From positions 6,262,001 through 6,326,000 of the forward strand of contig NZ_CP015600.1 in the NCBI RefSeq assembly GCF_001647715.1: 64,000 bases of DNA, in the 5' to 3' direction. This stretch comes from Pseudomonas antarctica (GTDB taxonomy: Bacteria > Pseudomonadota > Gammaproteobacteria > Pseudomonadales > Pseudomonadaceae). Positions within the stretch are counted from its first letter, which is position 1, and the number at the start of each line of letters is the position of its first letter. Positions 8,864 through 20,532 of the stretch are shown in pieces. The notes beneath the pieces were generated by a model. The model saw only the letters and a list, made by a program, of their open reading frames with translations. It made no database searches and was not told the origin of the DNA. A program made the translations under genes and the position numbers.

Positions 8864-10261
8864 ATGAGTACCGCAGCCCGAGTAGCCCCGACATTCCCCG
8901 ACAGCATCTTTCGCGCCTACGACATTCGTGGCGTGGTGCCCAAGACCCTGACCGCCGAAACCGCCTACTGGATCGGTCGCGCCATTGGCTCCCAGAGCCT
9001 GGCCCAGGGCGAGCCCAATGTTTCGGTAGGCCGTGACGGCCGCTTGTCCGGCCCGGAGCTGGTGGAACAGCTGATCCAGGGCCTGGCCGACAGCGGCTGC
9101 CACGTCAGCGACGTCGGCCTGGTGCCAACGCCTGCGCTGTACTACGCCGCCAACGTACTGGCCGGCAAATCCGGGGTGATGCTCACCGGCAGCCATAACC
9201 CGTCGGACTACAACGGCTTCAAGATCGTCATCGCCGGCGACACCCTGGCCAACGAACAGATCCAGGCCCTGCACAACCGCCTGAAGAACAACGACCTGAC
9301 CAGCGGTAAAGGCAGCATTACCCAAGTCGACATCCTTCAACGCTACTCCGACCAAATCACCGGCGACGTCAAACTCGCACGCCGCCTGAAAGTGGTAGTG
9401 GACTGTGGCAACGGCGCAGCCGGCGTGATCGCCCCGCAGCTGCTCGAAGCCCTGAACTGCGAAATCATCCCGCTGTTCTGCGACGTTGACGGCAACTTCC
9501 CCAACCACCACCCGGACCCGGGCAAACCTGAAAACCTGGTGGACCTGATCGCCAAGGTCAAGGAAACCGGTGCCGACGTAGGCCTGGCCTTCGACGGTGA
9601 CGGCGATCGCGTCGGGGTGGTGACCAACACCGGCGAGAACGTCTTCGCAGACCGCCTGCTGATGCTGTTCGCCCGTGACGTGGTGGCGCGCAATCCGAAT
9701 GCCGAAATCATCTTCGACGTGAAATGCACCCGCCGCCTCACCCCGCTGATCAAGAAATACGGGGGCCGCCCACTAATGTGGAAGACCGGTCACTCGTTGA
9801 TCAAAAAGAAAATGAAGGAAACCGGTGCGCTATTGGCCGGCGAAATGAGCGGCCACGTGTTCTTCAAGGAGCGCTGGTTCGGGTTTGACGACGGCATTTA
9901 CAGCGCCGCCCGTCTGCTGGAGATCCTCAGCAAGGAAAAATCCACGGCGCAGGAGCTGTTTCAGACCTTCCCGAATGATATTTCTACGCCAGAGATCAAT
10001 ATCCATGTGACCGAGGAGAGCAAATTCAGCATCATTGACGCACTGCACGATGCGCAATGGGGTGAAGGCGCCAACCTGACCACCATTGATGGTGTGCGAG
10101 TCGATTACGCCAAAGGCTGGGGCCTGGTTCGCGCGTCCAACACCACACCGGTGCTGGTCCTGCGCTTCGAGGCGGATACCGAGGCTGAGTTGCAGCGCAT
10201 CAAGGACGTGTTCCACGCCCAGTTGAAACGTGTTGCCCCTGATCTCCAATTACCGTTCTGA
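8864..10261 (+). CDS. algC: phosphomannomutase / phosphoglucomutase
   Basis: The 465-residue alpha-D-phosphohexomutase interconverts mannose or glucose 1- and 6-phosphates for alginate, LPS, exopolysaccharide and rhamnolipid precursors. The phosphoserine loop is in MLTGSHNPSDYNG, the Mg-binding loop is DGDGDR, and the sugar-specificity segment GEMSGH is near the middle. I chose the ATG at 8864 (MSTAARVAP), which gives the normal AlgC length; an in-frame ATG at 8846 would add six residues. The 260-base gap after dut probably carries its own promoter, as known for algC. Confidence 0.95.
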   Translation: MSTAARVAPTFPDSIFRAYDIRGVVPKTLTAETAYWIGRAIGSQSLAQGEPNVSVGRDGRLSGPELVEQLIQGLADSGCHVSDVGLVPTPALYYAANVLAGKSGVMLTGSHNPSDYNGFKIVIAGDTLANEQIQALHNRLKNNDLTSGKGSITQVDILQRYSDQITGDVKLARRLKVVVDCGNGAAGVIAPQLLEALNCEIIPLFCDVDGNFPNHHPDPGKPENLVDLIAKVKETGADVGLAFDGDGDRVGVVTNTGENVFADRLLMLFARDVVARNPNAEIIFDVKCTRRLTPLIKKYGGRPLMWKTGHSLIKKKMKETGALLAGEMSGHVFFKERWFGFDDGIYSAARLLEILSKEKSTAQELFQTFPNDISTPEINIHVTEESKFSIIDALHDAQWGEGANLTTIDGVRVDYAKGWGLVRASNTTPVLVLRFEADTEAELQRIKDVFHAQLKRVAPDLQLPF

Positions 10262-10280
10262 TTTTTTACCGGAGCCCTGA

Positions 10281-11186
<906 letters not shown>

Positions 11187-11199
11187 ACGCTGCAAACGA

Positions 11200-11237
11200 A
11201 AAGGCCCCGCTCAATCAGATTGAGCGGGGCCTTTTTT
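11200..11237 (+). terminator. intrinsic terminator of argB
   Basis: A perfect stem AAGGCCCCGCTCAATC / GATTGAGCGGGGCCTT is followed directly by a T-run. It ends the algC-argB transcript and is immediately followed by a REP doublet. Confidence 0.93.
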
Positions 11238-11324
11238 GTGGGAGCTGGCATGCCTGCGATGCAGGCACCTCGGTGATTCAGTAGTACCGAGGTGATGCTA
11301 TCGCAGGCAAGCCAGCTCCCACAC
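11237..11324. repeat. REP doublet
   Basis: The left arm TGTGGGAGCTGGCATGCCTG starts at 11237 and its complementary arm, GCAGGCAAGCCAGCTCCCAC, ends at 11324. Between them is an inner inverted repeat (ACCTCGGTGAT and its partner). It sits in the convergent gap between argB and pyrE. Confidence 0.88.
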
Positions 11325-11345
11325 TAGCCTGCATGGGCCGCCGTC

Positions 11346-11990
11346 TCAGACGCCGAACTGCTCGCGGTACGCCTTGACCGCCGGCAAATGCTGCTTGAGC
11401 TGCGGGTCATCTTCCAGGAACTGCAACACCTGGTTCAACGATACGATGCTCACCACCGGAATGCCGAAATCACGCTCCACTTCCTGGATTGCCGACAACT
11501 CACCGTTGCCGCGCTCCTGGCGATTCAGGGCGATCAGCACGCCAGCCGCCTTGGCGCCCTCCTGGGAAGCGATGATCTGCATCACTTCACGGATCGCGGT
11601 GCCGGCAGTGATCACGTCGTCGATAATCAGCACGTCGCCTTTAAGCGGAGCCCCTACCAGGCTGCCGCCTTCGCCATGGGCCTTGGCCTCTTTGCGGTTG
11701 AAGCACCACGGCAGATCAAGCCCATGATGTTCAGCCAACGCCACGGCAGTCGCGGCCGCCAGCGGGATGCCCTTGTAGGCCGGACCAAACAATACGTCGA
11801 AGGAAATACCGCTTTCAACGATGGCCGCCGCGTAGAAACGACCCAGCTGAGCCAGGGCCGAACCCGAGTTGAACAAGCCGGCATTGAAGAAGTAGGGGCT
11901 GGTGCGCCCGGACTTCAGAGTGAACTCACCGAAGCGCAAAACGCCGCGATCGATGGCAAAACGAATGAAATCGCGTTGATACGCCTGCAT
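11346..11990 (-). CDS. pyrE: orotate phosphoribosyltransferase
   Basis: The 214-residue enzyme makes orotidine monophosphate from orotate and PRPP in pyrimidine synthesis. The PRPP-binding signature [13 protein letters not shown] and the N-terminal block [15 protein letters not shown] are intact. I chose the start at 11990 ([11 protein letters not shown]), which gives the family length; an upstream in-frame start would add seven unconserved residues. It is divergent from crc with a gap of only 82 bases, a conserved Pseudomonas arrangement. Confidence 0.97.
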   Translation of the reverse strand: MQAYQRDFIRFAIDRGVLRFGEFTLKSGRTSPYFFNAGLFNSGSALAQLGRFYAAAIVESGISFDVLFGPAYKGIPLAAATAVALAEHHGLDLPWCFNRKEAKAHGEGGSLVGAPLKGDVLIIDDVITAGTAIREVMQIIASQEGAKAAGVLIALNRQERGNGELSAIQEVERDFGIPVVSIVSLNQVLQFLEDDPQLKQHLPAVKAYREQFGV

Positions 11991-12072
11991 GAAAAAAGCC
12001 TCAGATACCACGGATTTAGCTAATTAGGTAGACGGCGTGTATCATACACGCACGCGATTTTTGGGGCCATTT

Positions 12073-12852
12073 ATGCGGATCATCAGTGTGAACGTCAATG
12101 GTATTCAGGCTGCAGTCGAGCGTGGTTTGCTCAGTTGGCTGCAAGCACAGAATGCCGACGTCATCTGCCTGCAGGACACCCGCGCCTCCGCCTTTGAACT
12201 GGACGACCCAGCCTTCCAACTGGATGGCTACTTCCTTTATGCCTGCGATGCCGAAGTGCCCACCCAAGGTGGTGTGGCTTTGTACTCGCGGTTGCAACCC
12301 AAGGCGGTCATCAGCGGCCTCGGCTTCGAGACAGCCGACCGCTACGGGCGCTACCTGCAAGCCGATTTCGACAAGGTCAGCATCGCGACCTTGCTGCTCC
12401 CTTCGGGGCAGAACGGCGATGAAGACTTGAACCAGAAGTTCAAGCTAATGGACGATTTCGCCCGTTATCTGGATAAACAGCGACGCAAACGTCGCGAGTA
12501 CATTTACTGTGGCTCGCTGTACGTGGCGCAACAGAAGCTGGATATCAAGAACTGGCGCGACAGCCAGCAATCCCCGGGTTTCCTGGCACCAGAACGTGCC
12601 TGGATGGACGAGATTGTCGGCAACATGGGCTATGTTGATGCCCTGCGCGAAGTCAGCCGTGAAGGCGACCAGTACAGCTGGTGGCCAGATAACGAACAGG
12701 CTGAGATGCTCAACCTGGGTTGGCGTTTCGACTACCAGTTGCTGACCCCAGGTCTGCGCCGGTTTGTTCGCAGCGCACGTCTGCCGCGCCAGCCACGCTT
12801 TTCGCAGCACGCACCACTGATCGTGGACTACGACTGGACACTGACCATCTGA
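12073..12852 (+). CDS. crc: catabolite repression control protein
   Basis: The 259-residue protein has the exonuclease III/endonuclease-phosphatase fold (MRIISVNVNGIQAA at the N-terminus). In pseudomonads it works with Hfq to block translation of catabolic mRNAs carrying A-rich CA motifs while preferred carbon sources are present, and it has lost nuclease activity. Length and sequence agree with Pseudomonas Crc. The ATG at 12073 was preferred to an in-frame ATG 36 bases upstream because it gives the exact family N-terminus. A terminator follows. Confidence 0.97.
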   Translation: MRIISVNVNGIQAAVERGLLSWLQAQNADVICLQDTRASAFELDDPAFQLDGYFLYACDAEVPTQGGVALYSRLQPKAVISGLGFETADRYGRYLQADFDKVSIATLLLPSGQNGDEDLNQKFKLMDDFARYLDKQRRKRREYIYCGSLYVAQQKLDIKNWRDSQQSPGFLAPERAWMDEIVGNMGYVDALREVSREGDQYSWWPDNEQAEMLNLGWRFDYQLLTPGLRRFVRSARLPRQPRFSQHAPLIVDYDWTLTI

Positions 12853-12869
12853 GGTCTTTTCCCAGGCAC

Positions 12870-12899
12870 AAAAAAACCGACATCGCTGTCGGTTTTTTT
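12870..12899 (+). terminator. intrinsic terminator of crc
   Basis: A stem AAAAAACCGACA / TGTCGGTTTTTT with a small loop (TCGC) and a flanking A-run and T-run. It can serve both crc and the convergent DUF4870 gene. Confidence 0.9.
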
Positions 12900-12925
12900 G
12901 TGGATGCCTGTCGGCTGAACCCGCG

Positions 12926-13294
12926 TTATTTGACCACGCGCCAGGTCAAGGGATAGCGATAGGCGATCCCTTTATTGGCTTTGATCGCACCGATGATTGT
13001 CAGCACGATGGTGGCGATTGCCAGCGCAAACATCAGGAAAAAACCGATGACCGCGAAAGCCAGCACGATGCAAGCCATCCAGGCGATGGCCACAGTGATC
13101 TGGAAATTCAAGGCTTCCTTGCCCTGATCATCAATGAACGGGTCCACTTCCTTTTTCATCTGCCACAGGATCAGCGGCCCTACGACGCTGCCGAAGGGGA
13201 ACACAAACCCCAGAAACGCCGCCAAATGACACAACATGGCTCCCTGACGAACTTCGTAGGAAGGCGTAGGCACGGGTAGTTGGCTGTCATTCAT
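12926..13294 (-). CDS. small membrane protein, DUF4870 type
   Basis: The 122-residue protein has about three hydrophobic segments, centred roughly on residues 20-40, 65-90 and 85-110 of the inner-membrane part. It also has the charged loop WQMKKEVDPFIDDQGKEALNFQ that marks the DUF4870 (Tic20-like) family. Function is unknown. A good GGAGA ribosome site precedes the ATG, and it lies 22 bases downstream of rph, probably in the same transcript. Confidence 0.85.
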   Translation of the reverse strand: MNDSQLPVPTPSYEVRQGAMLCHLAAFLGFVFPFGSVVGPLILWQMKKEVDPFIDDQGKEALNFQITVAIAWMACIVLAFAVIGFFLMFALAIATIVLTIIGAIKANKGIAYRYPLTWRVVK

Positions 13295-13316
13295 GGCGTT
13301 TCTCCTTGAAGCCGAC

Positions 13317-14039
13317 TCAGTCAGCCAGTGCGGCGTTCTGCAGCTCGAAAATTTCGGTCATGCCTTTCTGGGCCAGGGCCAGCATGGCGTTCAGGTCGGC
13401 CGGCTGGAATGGTGCGCCTTCGGCGGTGCCCTGCACTTCGATGAAACCACCGGTGCTGGTCATCACCACGTTCAGGTCGGTCTCGGCAGCCGAGTCTTCC
13501 AGGTAGTCCAGGTCCAGCACAGGCTCGCCCTGGTACATGCCGACCGACACTGCAGCAATCATCTGCTTGAGTGGGTCGCCGCCCTTAAGGCCGCCGCGCT
13601 TCTTGATCACTTTCAGTGCATCGACCAGGGCCACCATGGCACCGGTGATGGAAGCGGTGCGGGTGCCGCCGTCAGCCTGGATCACGTCGCAATCGACGTA
13701 CAGGGTGACGTCGCCCAGCTTGGACATGTCCAGGGCGGCACGCAGGGAGCGGCCGATCAGACGCTGGATTTCCAGAGTACGGCCGCCTTGCTTGCCGCGG
13801 CTGGCTTCACGCTGGTTACGCTCGCCGGTGGCGCGCGGCAGCATGCCGTACTCGGCAGTCAACCAACCCTGGCCCTGGCCCTTGAGGAAACGCGGCACGC
13901 CGTTTTCGACGCTGACGGTGCAGATAACCTTGGTATCGCCAAACTCGACCAGTACAGATCCCTCGGCGTGTTTGGTGTAGTTGCGGGTGATGCGGATCGA
14001 GCGGAGCTGATCGGCAGCGCGACCACTTGGACGTTTCAT
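13317..14039 (-). CDS. rph: ribonuclease PH
   Basis: The 240-residue phosphorolytic exoribonuclease trims the 3' ends of tRNA precursors. It carries the RNase PH core: [23 protein letters not shown] at the start, [14 protein letters not shown] strand 2, [26 protein letters not shown], and the [17 protein letters not shown] phosphate site. The start at 14039 ([10 protein letters not shown]) is chosen over an upstream in-frame ATG because it gives the standard N-terminus. It is divergent from yicC. Confidence 0.96.
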   Translation of the reverse strand: MKRPSGRAADQLRSIRITRNYTKHAEGSVLVEFGDTKVICTVSVENGVPRFLKGQGQGWLTAEYGMLPRATGERNQREASRGKQGGRTLEIQRLIGRSLRAALDMSKLGDVTLYVDCDVIQADGGTRTASITGAMVALVDALKVIKKRGGLKGGDPLKQMIAAVSVGMYQGEPVLDLDYLEDSAAETDLNVVMTSTGGFIEVQGTAEGAPFQPADLNAMLALAQKGMTEIFELQNAALAD

Positions 14040-14076
14040 AGGGGATACCTGTACGGAGGACGAAAAACTGCCGAGC

Positions 14077-14082
14077 ATTATA
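14077..14082 (-). promoter_or_regulatory. -10 element of a likely rph promoter
   Basis: A perfect TATAAT on the minus strand lies about 40 bases upstream of the rph start codon. No good -35 hexamer is present at 16-18 bases, so this is either a weak promoter or one helped by an activator. Confidence 0.45.
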
Positions 14083-14150
14083 GAGCCGCGAACCGATTCG
14101 GGGCACTTCTAAAAAATTCGGTTACGAATGGCTAGCCTATTGCCCATTGT

Positions 14151-14180
14151 TTGGGCGCGCTCGCCCCACTGCGCTACAAT
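14151..14180 (+). promoter_or_regulatory. sigma-70-like promoter of yicC-gmk
   Basis: TTGGGC (14151-14156) and TACAAT (14175-14180) are 18 bases apart and point toward yicC, whose start is about 75 bases further on. Confidence 0.5.
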
Positions 14181-14256
14181 CCTGCGCCTTCGCAGCCTGT
14201 CGGCTTCAATTTACCCATCAGTCCGCATTTGTGGGACTGCATCGCGAGGTACCTCC

Positions 14257-15751
<1,495 letters not shown>

Positions 15752-15763
15752 TTGGCTCTTCCC

Positions 15764-15806
15764 AAAACCGCTGCAAGGGCTTTACATTGGCACTTGTAGC
15801 GGTTTT
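15764..15806. terminator. long hairpin after gmk
   Basis: AAAACCGCTGCAAG and CTTGTAGCGGTTTT pair over 14 bases with one mismatch and a 15-base loop. It lies 13 bases beyond gmk; without a long T-run it may be an attenuator or a stability element. Confidence 0.45.
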
Positions 15807-15819
15807 GCGAGGGCCTGCG

Positions 15820-15856
15820 AAAAATCAGCGCTTCCCTAAACGCTGGTGATTTTTTA
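15820..15856 (+). terminator. terminator-like hairpin before rpoZ
   Basis: AAAAATCA-GCG pairs with CGC(TGG)TGATTTTT, with a small bulge, and is followed by a T-run. This suggests partial termination between gmk and rpoZ, with rpoZ probably using its own promoter in the next 60 bases. Confidence 0.5.
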
Positions 15857-15918
15857 AACTGTTTAGTCCGCTCGCCCAACCGGGCAGCGCGCATCTTGCA
15901 TTCGCTCCGAGGAATACC

Positions 15919-16182
15919 ATGGCCCGCGTAACCGTTGAAGACTGCCTAGAACACGTGGATAACCGCTTTGAGCTGGTCATGCTCTCTACCAAGCGTGCCC
16001 GTCAATTGGCCACTGGCGGCAAAGAGCCCCTGGTCCAATGGGAAAACGACAAGCCTACCGTTGTAGCCCTGCGTGAAATCGCTGAAGGCCTGATGAGCTA
16101 CGAGTTCATCGCCAACGCCGAAATCGTTGAAGACGAACCGCTGTTTGCAGCGTTCGAGGACGAGTCCAACGAGGCCGTCTAA
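15919..16182 (+). CDS. rpoZ: RNA polymerase omega subunit
   Basis: The 87-residue protein starts [19 protein letters not shown] and has the conserved KRARQL and [13 protein letters not shown] segments that clamp the beta-prime subunit. Omega also forms one of the (p)ppGpp sites on RNA polymerase, which fits its position 60 bases upstream of spoT. A GAGGAAT ribosome site precedes the ATG. Confidence 0.97.
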   Translation: MARVTVEDCLEHVDNRFELVMLSTKRARQLATGGKEPLVQWENDKPTVVALREIAEGLMSYEFIANAEIVEDEPLFAAFEDESNEAV

Positions 16183-16242
16183 GCCTATGCCTGGTCGACG
16201 TAGCACGGCGCGGGGTCACAGCCAACGGCAGGAGTTAACACT

Positions 16243-18348
16243 TTGCCGAGCATAGACGCCCTCGCCGATCGCTTATCGGCCTACCTCGGCCCAGACCAGG
16301 TCAACCTGGTCCGCCGAGCGTATTTCTACGCCGAACAAGCCCACGACGGCCAACGCCGCCGTAGCGGCGAGGCGTATGTCACGCATCCTCTTGCGGTGGC
16401 AAATATTCTGGCCGACATGCACATGGACCATCAGAGCCTGATGGCTGCGATGCTGCATGACGTGATTGAAGACACCGGCATCGCCAAGGAAGCGCTCAGC
16501 GCGCAATTTGGCGAAACCGTGGCCGAACTGGTCGACGGGGTCAGCAAACTGACCCAGATGAACTTCGAGACCAAGGCCGAAGCCCAGGCAGAAAATTTCC
16601 AGAAGATGGCCATGGCCATGGCCCGCGACATTCGGGTCATTCTGGTCAAGCTGGCCGACCGGCTGCACAACATGCGCACGCTGGAAGTGCTGTCCGGTGA
16701 AAAACGCCGGCGCATCGCCAAGGAAACCCTGGAAATCTACGCGCCCATCGCCAATCGGCTGGGCATGCATGCCATCCGTATCGAATTCGAAGACCTCGGC
16801 TTCAAGGCCATGCACCCCATGCGTTCGGCGCGCATCTACCAGGCGGTCAAGCGCGCCCGTGGCAACCGCAAGGAAATCGTCAACAAGATCGAAGAGTCGC
16901 TGAGCCATTGCCTGGCGATCGACGAGATTGAAGGCGAGGTCAGCGGCCGGCAGAAACACATCTACGGCATTTACAAGAAGATGCGCGGCAAGCGCCGGGC
17001 CTTCAACGAGATCATGGACGTGTATGCGTTCCGGATCATCGTCGACAAGGTCGATACCTGCTACCGCGTGCTGGGCGCTGTACATAATTTGTACAAACCC
17101 CTGCCAGGCCGCTTCAAGGACTACATCGCCATTCCCAAGGCCAACGGCTATCAGTCGCTGCATACCACGCTGTTCGGTATGCACGGGGTGCCGATCGAGA
17201 TCCAGATCCGCACGCGGGAAATGGAAGAAATGGCCAACAACGGGATCGCCGCCCACTGGCTGTACAAATCCAGCGGCGACGAGCAACCCAAAGGCACTCA
17301 TGCCCGCGCCCGCCAGTGGGTCAAAGGCGTGCTGGAAATGCAGCAACGTGCCGGCAACTCCCTGGAATTTATCGAAAGCGTGAAGATCGACCTGTTCCCG
17401 GACGAGGTCTACGTATTCACGCCCAAAGGCCGGATCATGGAGCTGCCCAAAGGCTCCACGGCGGTCGACTTTGCCTACGCGGTGCACACCGACGTCGGCA
17501 ACAGCTGCATTGCCTGTCGGATCAACCGTCGTCTCGCGCCGCTGTCCGAACCGCTGCAAAGCGGCTCCACGGTCGAGATCGTCAGTGCACCCGGCGCGCG
17601 CCCGAACCCGGCCTGGCTCAACTTCGTGGTCACGGGTAAAGCGCGGACACACATCCGCCACGCGCTCAAACTGCAACGCCGCTCCGAATCCATCAGCCTG
17701 GGCGAACGCCTGCTGAACAAGGTGCTCAACGGATTCGACAGCGCGCTCGAAAAAATCCCGGCCGAGCGCGTGCAAGCGATGCTCCACGAGTACCGCCAGG
17801 AAACCATCGAAGACCTGCTGGAAGATATCGGCCTGGGCAACCGCATGGCCTATGTGGTCGCCCGCCGCCTGCTCGGCGAAGGCGAGCAGTTGCCAAGCCC
17901 CGAAGGCCCGCTGGCCATTCGCGGCACCGAAGGCCTGGTGCTCAGCTACGCCAAGTGCTGCACGCCGATCCCGGGCGACCCGATTGTCGGCCACTTGTCT
18001 GCCGGCAAAGGCATGGTGGTGCACCTGGACAACTGCCGCAATATCAGCGAAATCCGTCACAACCCCGAAAAATGCATCCAGCTCTCGTGGGCCAAGGATG
18101 TCACCGGCGAATTCAACGTCGAGCTGCGGGTGGAGCTGGAGCACCAGCGCGGCCTGATCGCCCTGCTGGCCAGCAGCGTCAACGCGGCCGACGGCAATAT
18201 CGAGAAAATCAGCATGGATGAGCGCGATGGCCGCATCAGCGTGGTCCAGCTGGTGGTCAGCGTGCACGACCGCGTGCACCTGGCCCGCGTGATCAAGAAA
18301 CTGCGCGCCCTGACGGGAGTGATCCGCATCACCCGCATGCGTGCATAG
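16243..18348 (+). CDS. spoT: bifunctional (p)ppGpp synthetase / hydrolase SpoT
   Basis: The 701-residue RelA/SpoT homologue makes and degrades the stringent-response alarmone. Domain order: HD hydrolase (with HDVIEDT, so hydrolase-competent), synthetase (RVLGAVHNLYKPLPGRFKDY...GYQSLHTT), TGS (VYVFTPKGRIMELPKGSTAVDFAYAVHT), zinc-finger-like region (CCTPIPGDPI) and a C-terminal ACT domain. Translation starts at a TTG (16243) preceded by AGGAG, which is also how Pseudomonas SpoT is read elsewhere. Upstream is rpoZ and downstream ridA. Confidence 0.97.
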   Translation: MPSIDALADRLSAYLGPDQVNLVRRAYFYAEQAHDGQRRRSGEAYVTHPLAVANILADMHMDHQSLMAAMLHDVIEDTGIAKEALSAQFGETVAELVDGVSKLTQMNFETKAEAQAENFQKMAMAMARDIRVILVKLADRLHNMRTLEVLSGEKRRRIAKETLEIYAPIANRLGMHAIRIEFEDLGFKAMHPMRSARIYQAVKRARGNRKEIVNKIEESLSHCLAIDEIEGEVSGRQKHIYGIYKKMRGKRRAFNEIMDVYAFRIIVDKVDTCYRVLGAVHNLYKPLPGRFKDYIAIPKANGYQSLHTTLFGMHGVPIEIQIRTREMEEMANNGIAAHWLYKSSGDEQPKGTHARARQWVKGVLEMQQRAGNSLEFIESVKIDLFPDEVYVFTPKGRIMELPKGSTAVDFAYAVHTDVGNSCIACRINRRLAPLSEPLQSGSTVEIVSAPGARPNPAWLNFVVTGKARTHIRHALKLQRRSESISLGERLLNKVLNGFDSALEKIPAERVQAMLHEYRQETIEDLLEDIGLGNRMAYVVARRLLGEGEQLPSPEGPLAIRGTEGLVLSYAKCCTPIPGDPIVGHLSAGKGMVVHLDNCRNISEIRHNPEKCIQLSWAKDVTGEFNVELRVELEHQRGLIALLASSVNAADGNIEKISMDERDGRISVVQLVVSVHDRVHLARVIKKLRALTGVIRITRMRA

Positions 18349-18372
18349 CCGTTCTCTTACAAGGAGTCACTC

Positions 18373-18753
18373 ATGACCAAGACTGTTATCACCAGCGACA
18401 AGGCCCCGGCCGCCATCGGTACTTACTCCCAGGCGATCAAGGCGGGCAACACCGTCTACATGTCCGGCCAGATCCCGCTGGACCCAAAGACCATGGAACT
18501 GGTTGAAGGCTTCGAAGCACAAACCGTACAAGTCTTCGAAAACCTCAAGTCCGTGGCCGAAGCCGCTGGCGGTTCGTTCAAGGACATCGTCAAGCTGAAC
18601 ATCTTCCTCACCGACCTGAGCCATTTCGCCAAGGTCAACGAGATCATGGGCAAGTACTTCGAACAGCCGTACCCAGCCCGCGCCGCAATCGGCGTTGCTG
18701 CCTTGCCTAAAGGCGCACAGGTTGAGATGGACGCGATTCTGGTCATCGAGTAA
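18373..18753 (+). CDS. ridA: RidA family enamine/imine deaminase
   Basis: The 126-residue YjgF/YER057c/UK114 protein hydrolyses reactive enamines and imines such as 2-aminoacrylate produced by PLP enzymes. It has the family fingerprint: [20 protein letters not shown], the [15 protein letters not shown] strand, and the active-site Arg in [20 protein letters not shown]. It follows spoT by 24 bases with an AAGGAG site, so it is probably the last gene of that transcript. Confidence 0.95.
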   Translation: MTKTVITSDKAPAAIGTYSQAIKAGNTVYMSGQIPLDPKTMELVEGFEAQTVQVFENLKSVAEAAGGSFKDIVKLNIFLTDLSHFAKVNEIMGKYFEQPYPARAAIGVAALPKGAQVEMDAILVIE

Positions 18754-18759
18754 AACACC

Positions 18760-18785
18760 CGGCGCAGCCCCCAAGGGCTGCGCCG
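18760..18785. terminator. perfect hairpin between ridA and the lipoprotein gene
   Basis: CGGCGCAGCCC / GGGCTGCGCCG form an 11-base-pair stem with loop CCAA directly after ridA. It is followed by a T-containing but not T-rich stretch, so it is probably a leaky terminator. Confidence 0.6.
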
Positions 18786-18809
18786 ACTTCGTTTCAGAAG
18801 GATTTCGTA

Positions 18810-19550
18810 ATGCGCAAAGCGCTTGTAGCCTCTTCGTTGCTCGCCCTGTTGCTCGGCGGCTGCGCCAGCAACCCCGCCGACCTGGATGTGAGCGGCACCT
18901 GGATCAACCAGGCCGCCATCAACGCGGCAGCCAAGGGCGGCCCTTTGCGTGAAGCCCTGCAATCCTTTGGCCCGAACCTCGAGTGGGAGGTCAACACCAA
19001 GGCTTCGCAGGCGCGCTACTACAACGGTTTTGAAGTAGCGGAAGGCAAGTTGCTGGGTGAGAAATCCGGCGCCTGGAGCGTCGAGTTCTACGGCAGCTCG
19101 GCCACCGAACTCAAGCGCAAGGGCAAACAACTGCTGCAAGTGGCCAACGATAACGAGCCAGAACAAGTGTTCGCCCGCGCCAAAGACCCAGCCCCGGAGG
19201 GTGCGCCATTGGGCGCCAACTTCGAGCGGGCGCTGTATGCGGCCTATATGGGCGGCGACTGGAAGATTACCGACGGCAACGGCGACGGTGCCACGGTACA
19301 GTTCCAGGCCGACGGCAAGGTCGCTGGCCTGCCAGGCGTCGACCGGTATTCGCTGTGCCTGGCGGGAGACTGCGCCTCGATGAGCGGTGGCTATGACAGT
19401 ATCTGGCTGCAACTGAACGGCCAGGGCAACCCGTGGATCTTCGTGCGCAAAGGCAAGCAGCTGGAAATTTTCCAGGCGGTGAATACCGCGCATACGGACG
19501 AAGTACCTTCGTTTACGCCCGGCCCGCGACAGTGGTTGCTTGAAAAGTAA
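18810..19550 (+). CDS. uncharacterised lipoprotein
   Basis: The 246-residue protein has a lipoprotein signal (MRKALVASSLLALLLGGC), with the modified Cys expected at residue 18 and no Asp at +2, so it is predicted to go to the outer membrane. The mature part is soluble with scattered Trp and Gly residues (DVSGTWINQAAINAAAKGG, DRYSLCLAGDCASMSGGYDS). The paired Cys in CLAGDC could form a disulfide in the periplasm. I do not recognise a functional domain. The equivalent gene stands between ridA and the SDR gene in related pseudomonads. Confidence 0.85.
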   Translation: MRKALVASSLLALLLGGCASNPADLDVSGTWINQAAINAAAKGGPLREALQSFGPNLEWEVNTKASQARYYNGFEVAEGKLLGEKSGAWSVEFYGSSATELKRKGKQLLQVANDNEPEQVFARAKDPAPEGAPLGANFERALYAAYMGGDWKITDGNGDGATVQFQADGKVAGLPGVDRYSLCLAGDCASMSGGYDSIWLQLNGQGNPWIFVRKGKQLEIFQAVNTAHTDEVPSFTPGPRQWLLEK

Positions 19551-19574
19551 TAAATAGCATCACGTAGATCTGAG

Positions 19575-19663
19575 TGTGGGAGCTGGCTTGCCTGCGATGA
19601 CGGTGTCACATCCAACGCCGATGTGACTGATACACCGCAATCGCAGGCAAGCCAGCTCCCACA
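19575..19663. repeat. REP doublet
   Basis: The left arm TGTGGGAGCTGGCTTGCCTG at 19575 and the complementary arm ending at 19663 surround an inner inverted repeat (GGTGTCACAT and ATGTGACTGATACACC). It sits in the convergent gap between the lipoprotein and the SDR genes. Confidence 0.88.
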
Positions 19664-19677
19664 TTTTTGACCGCGCT

Positions 19678-20532
19678 TTAGCCTTTCAAGATCGCTGCAT
19701 ACCCCTCGCGATAGGTCGGATACGTCGGCGCCCAGCCCAGCGCCTTGGCTCGGGCATTGCTGCATTGCTTGCTACCAGCCCGCCGTACACTCGCGTCATC
19801 CGCCCACTCGGTCACGCCCAGGTACTCGCGCAACCAGCCCACGACTTCCGCCAATGGCGCAGGCGCATCGTCCACGCCGATGTAGATCTTATCCAGCGAA
19901 CCGCCCTGCTCCACATGCCGCAACAAAAAGGCGAGCAAGCCAGCGGCGTCATCCGCATGAATCCGGTTGCCATATAAAGGTGGATCAACCGCCACGCGAT
20001 AGCCTTGGCGCACCTGGGTCAACAGCCATTCGCGGCCGGGACCATAGATCCCGGTCAACCGCACGATACTCGCCGCAATACCGCTGTTGAGGGCCACTTG
20101 CTCGGCCTCCAGCATCACCTGGCCCGAATATCCCTTCGCCAGGGTGTCGGAGGTTTCGTCGACCCACTCCCCATTCTGCTGGCCGTACACACTGCTGCTG
20201 GACACAAACAGCAGGTGCTTGGGTTCCTGGCCGTAGTCGCCCAGCCACTCCAATACATGCTGTAACCCTTGCACATACGCCGCGCGATAGCCGGCTTCAT
20301 CGTGGTCCGTGGCAGCAGCGCAGTACACCAGGTAATCCACCCCGCCGATCGGCCAGGTGTCAGGACAATCCTTTTTGAACAGGTCGCCGGCAATGCCGAT
20401 TACACCGTCGGGAAGCCGCGAGATATCGCGTCGCAGACCATGAACCTCCCATCCCGAGGCCAGCAATTGGCTAGCCAGCCGACTACCCACATCGCCGCAA
20501 CCGGCAATTACAACAGAAGGCGCAGACATCAC
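19678..20532 (-). CDS. NAD(P)-dependent SDR/epimerase family protein (YeeZ-like)
   Basis: This 284-residue extended short-chain dehydrogenase opens with the Rossmann motif VVIAGCGDVGSRLASQL. It continues with the SSSSVYGQQNGEWVDE block, in which the catalytic Tyr-x3-Lys of classical epimerases is not obvious, and ends with a C-terminal substrate domain. It resembles E. coli YeeZ, whose substrate is unknown. A second Met at the next codon is an equally good start. It is divergent from exbB. Confidence 0.85.
   Translation of the reverse strand: MMSAPSVVIAGCGDVGSRLASQLLASGWEVHGLRRDISRLPDGVIGIAGDLFKKDCPDTWPIGGVDYLVYCAAATDHDEAGYRAAYVQGLQHVLEWLGDYGQEPKHLLFVSSSSVYGQQNGEWVDETSDTLAKGYSGQVMLEAEQVALNSGIAASIVRLTGIYGPGREWLLTQVRQGYRVAVDPPLYGNRIHADDAAGLLAFLLRHVEQGGSLDKIYIGVDDAPAPLAEVVGWLREYLGVTEWADDASVRRAGSKQCSNARAKALGWAPTYPTYREGYAAILKG

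Noticed and set aside
8667..8867. Short plus-strand frame in the dut-algC gap
   Set aside because: It runs over the algC start in another frame, with no ribosome site or recognisable sequence; the gap is more likely the algC promoter region.
16273..18279. Long minus-strand open frame opposite spoT
   Set aside because: Antisense shadow of spoT with no recognisable domain. Similar shadows opposite tssM (39096-41108), tagR (31044-32684), recG and the aldehyde dehydrogenase were rejected for the same reason.
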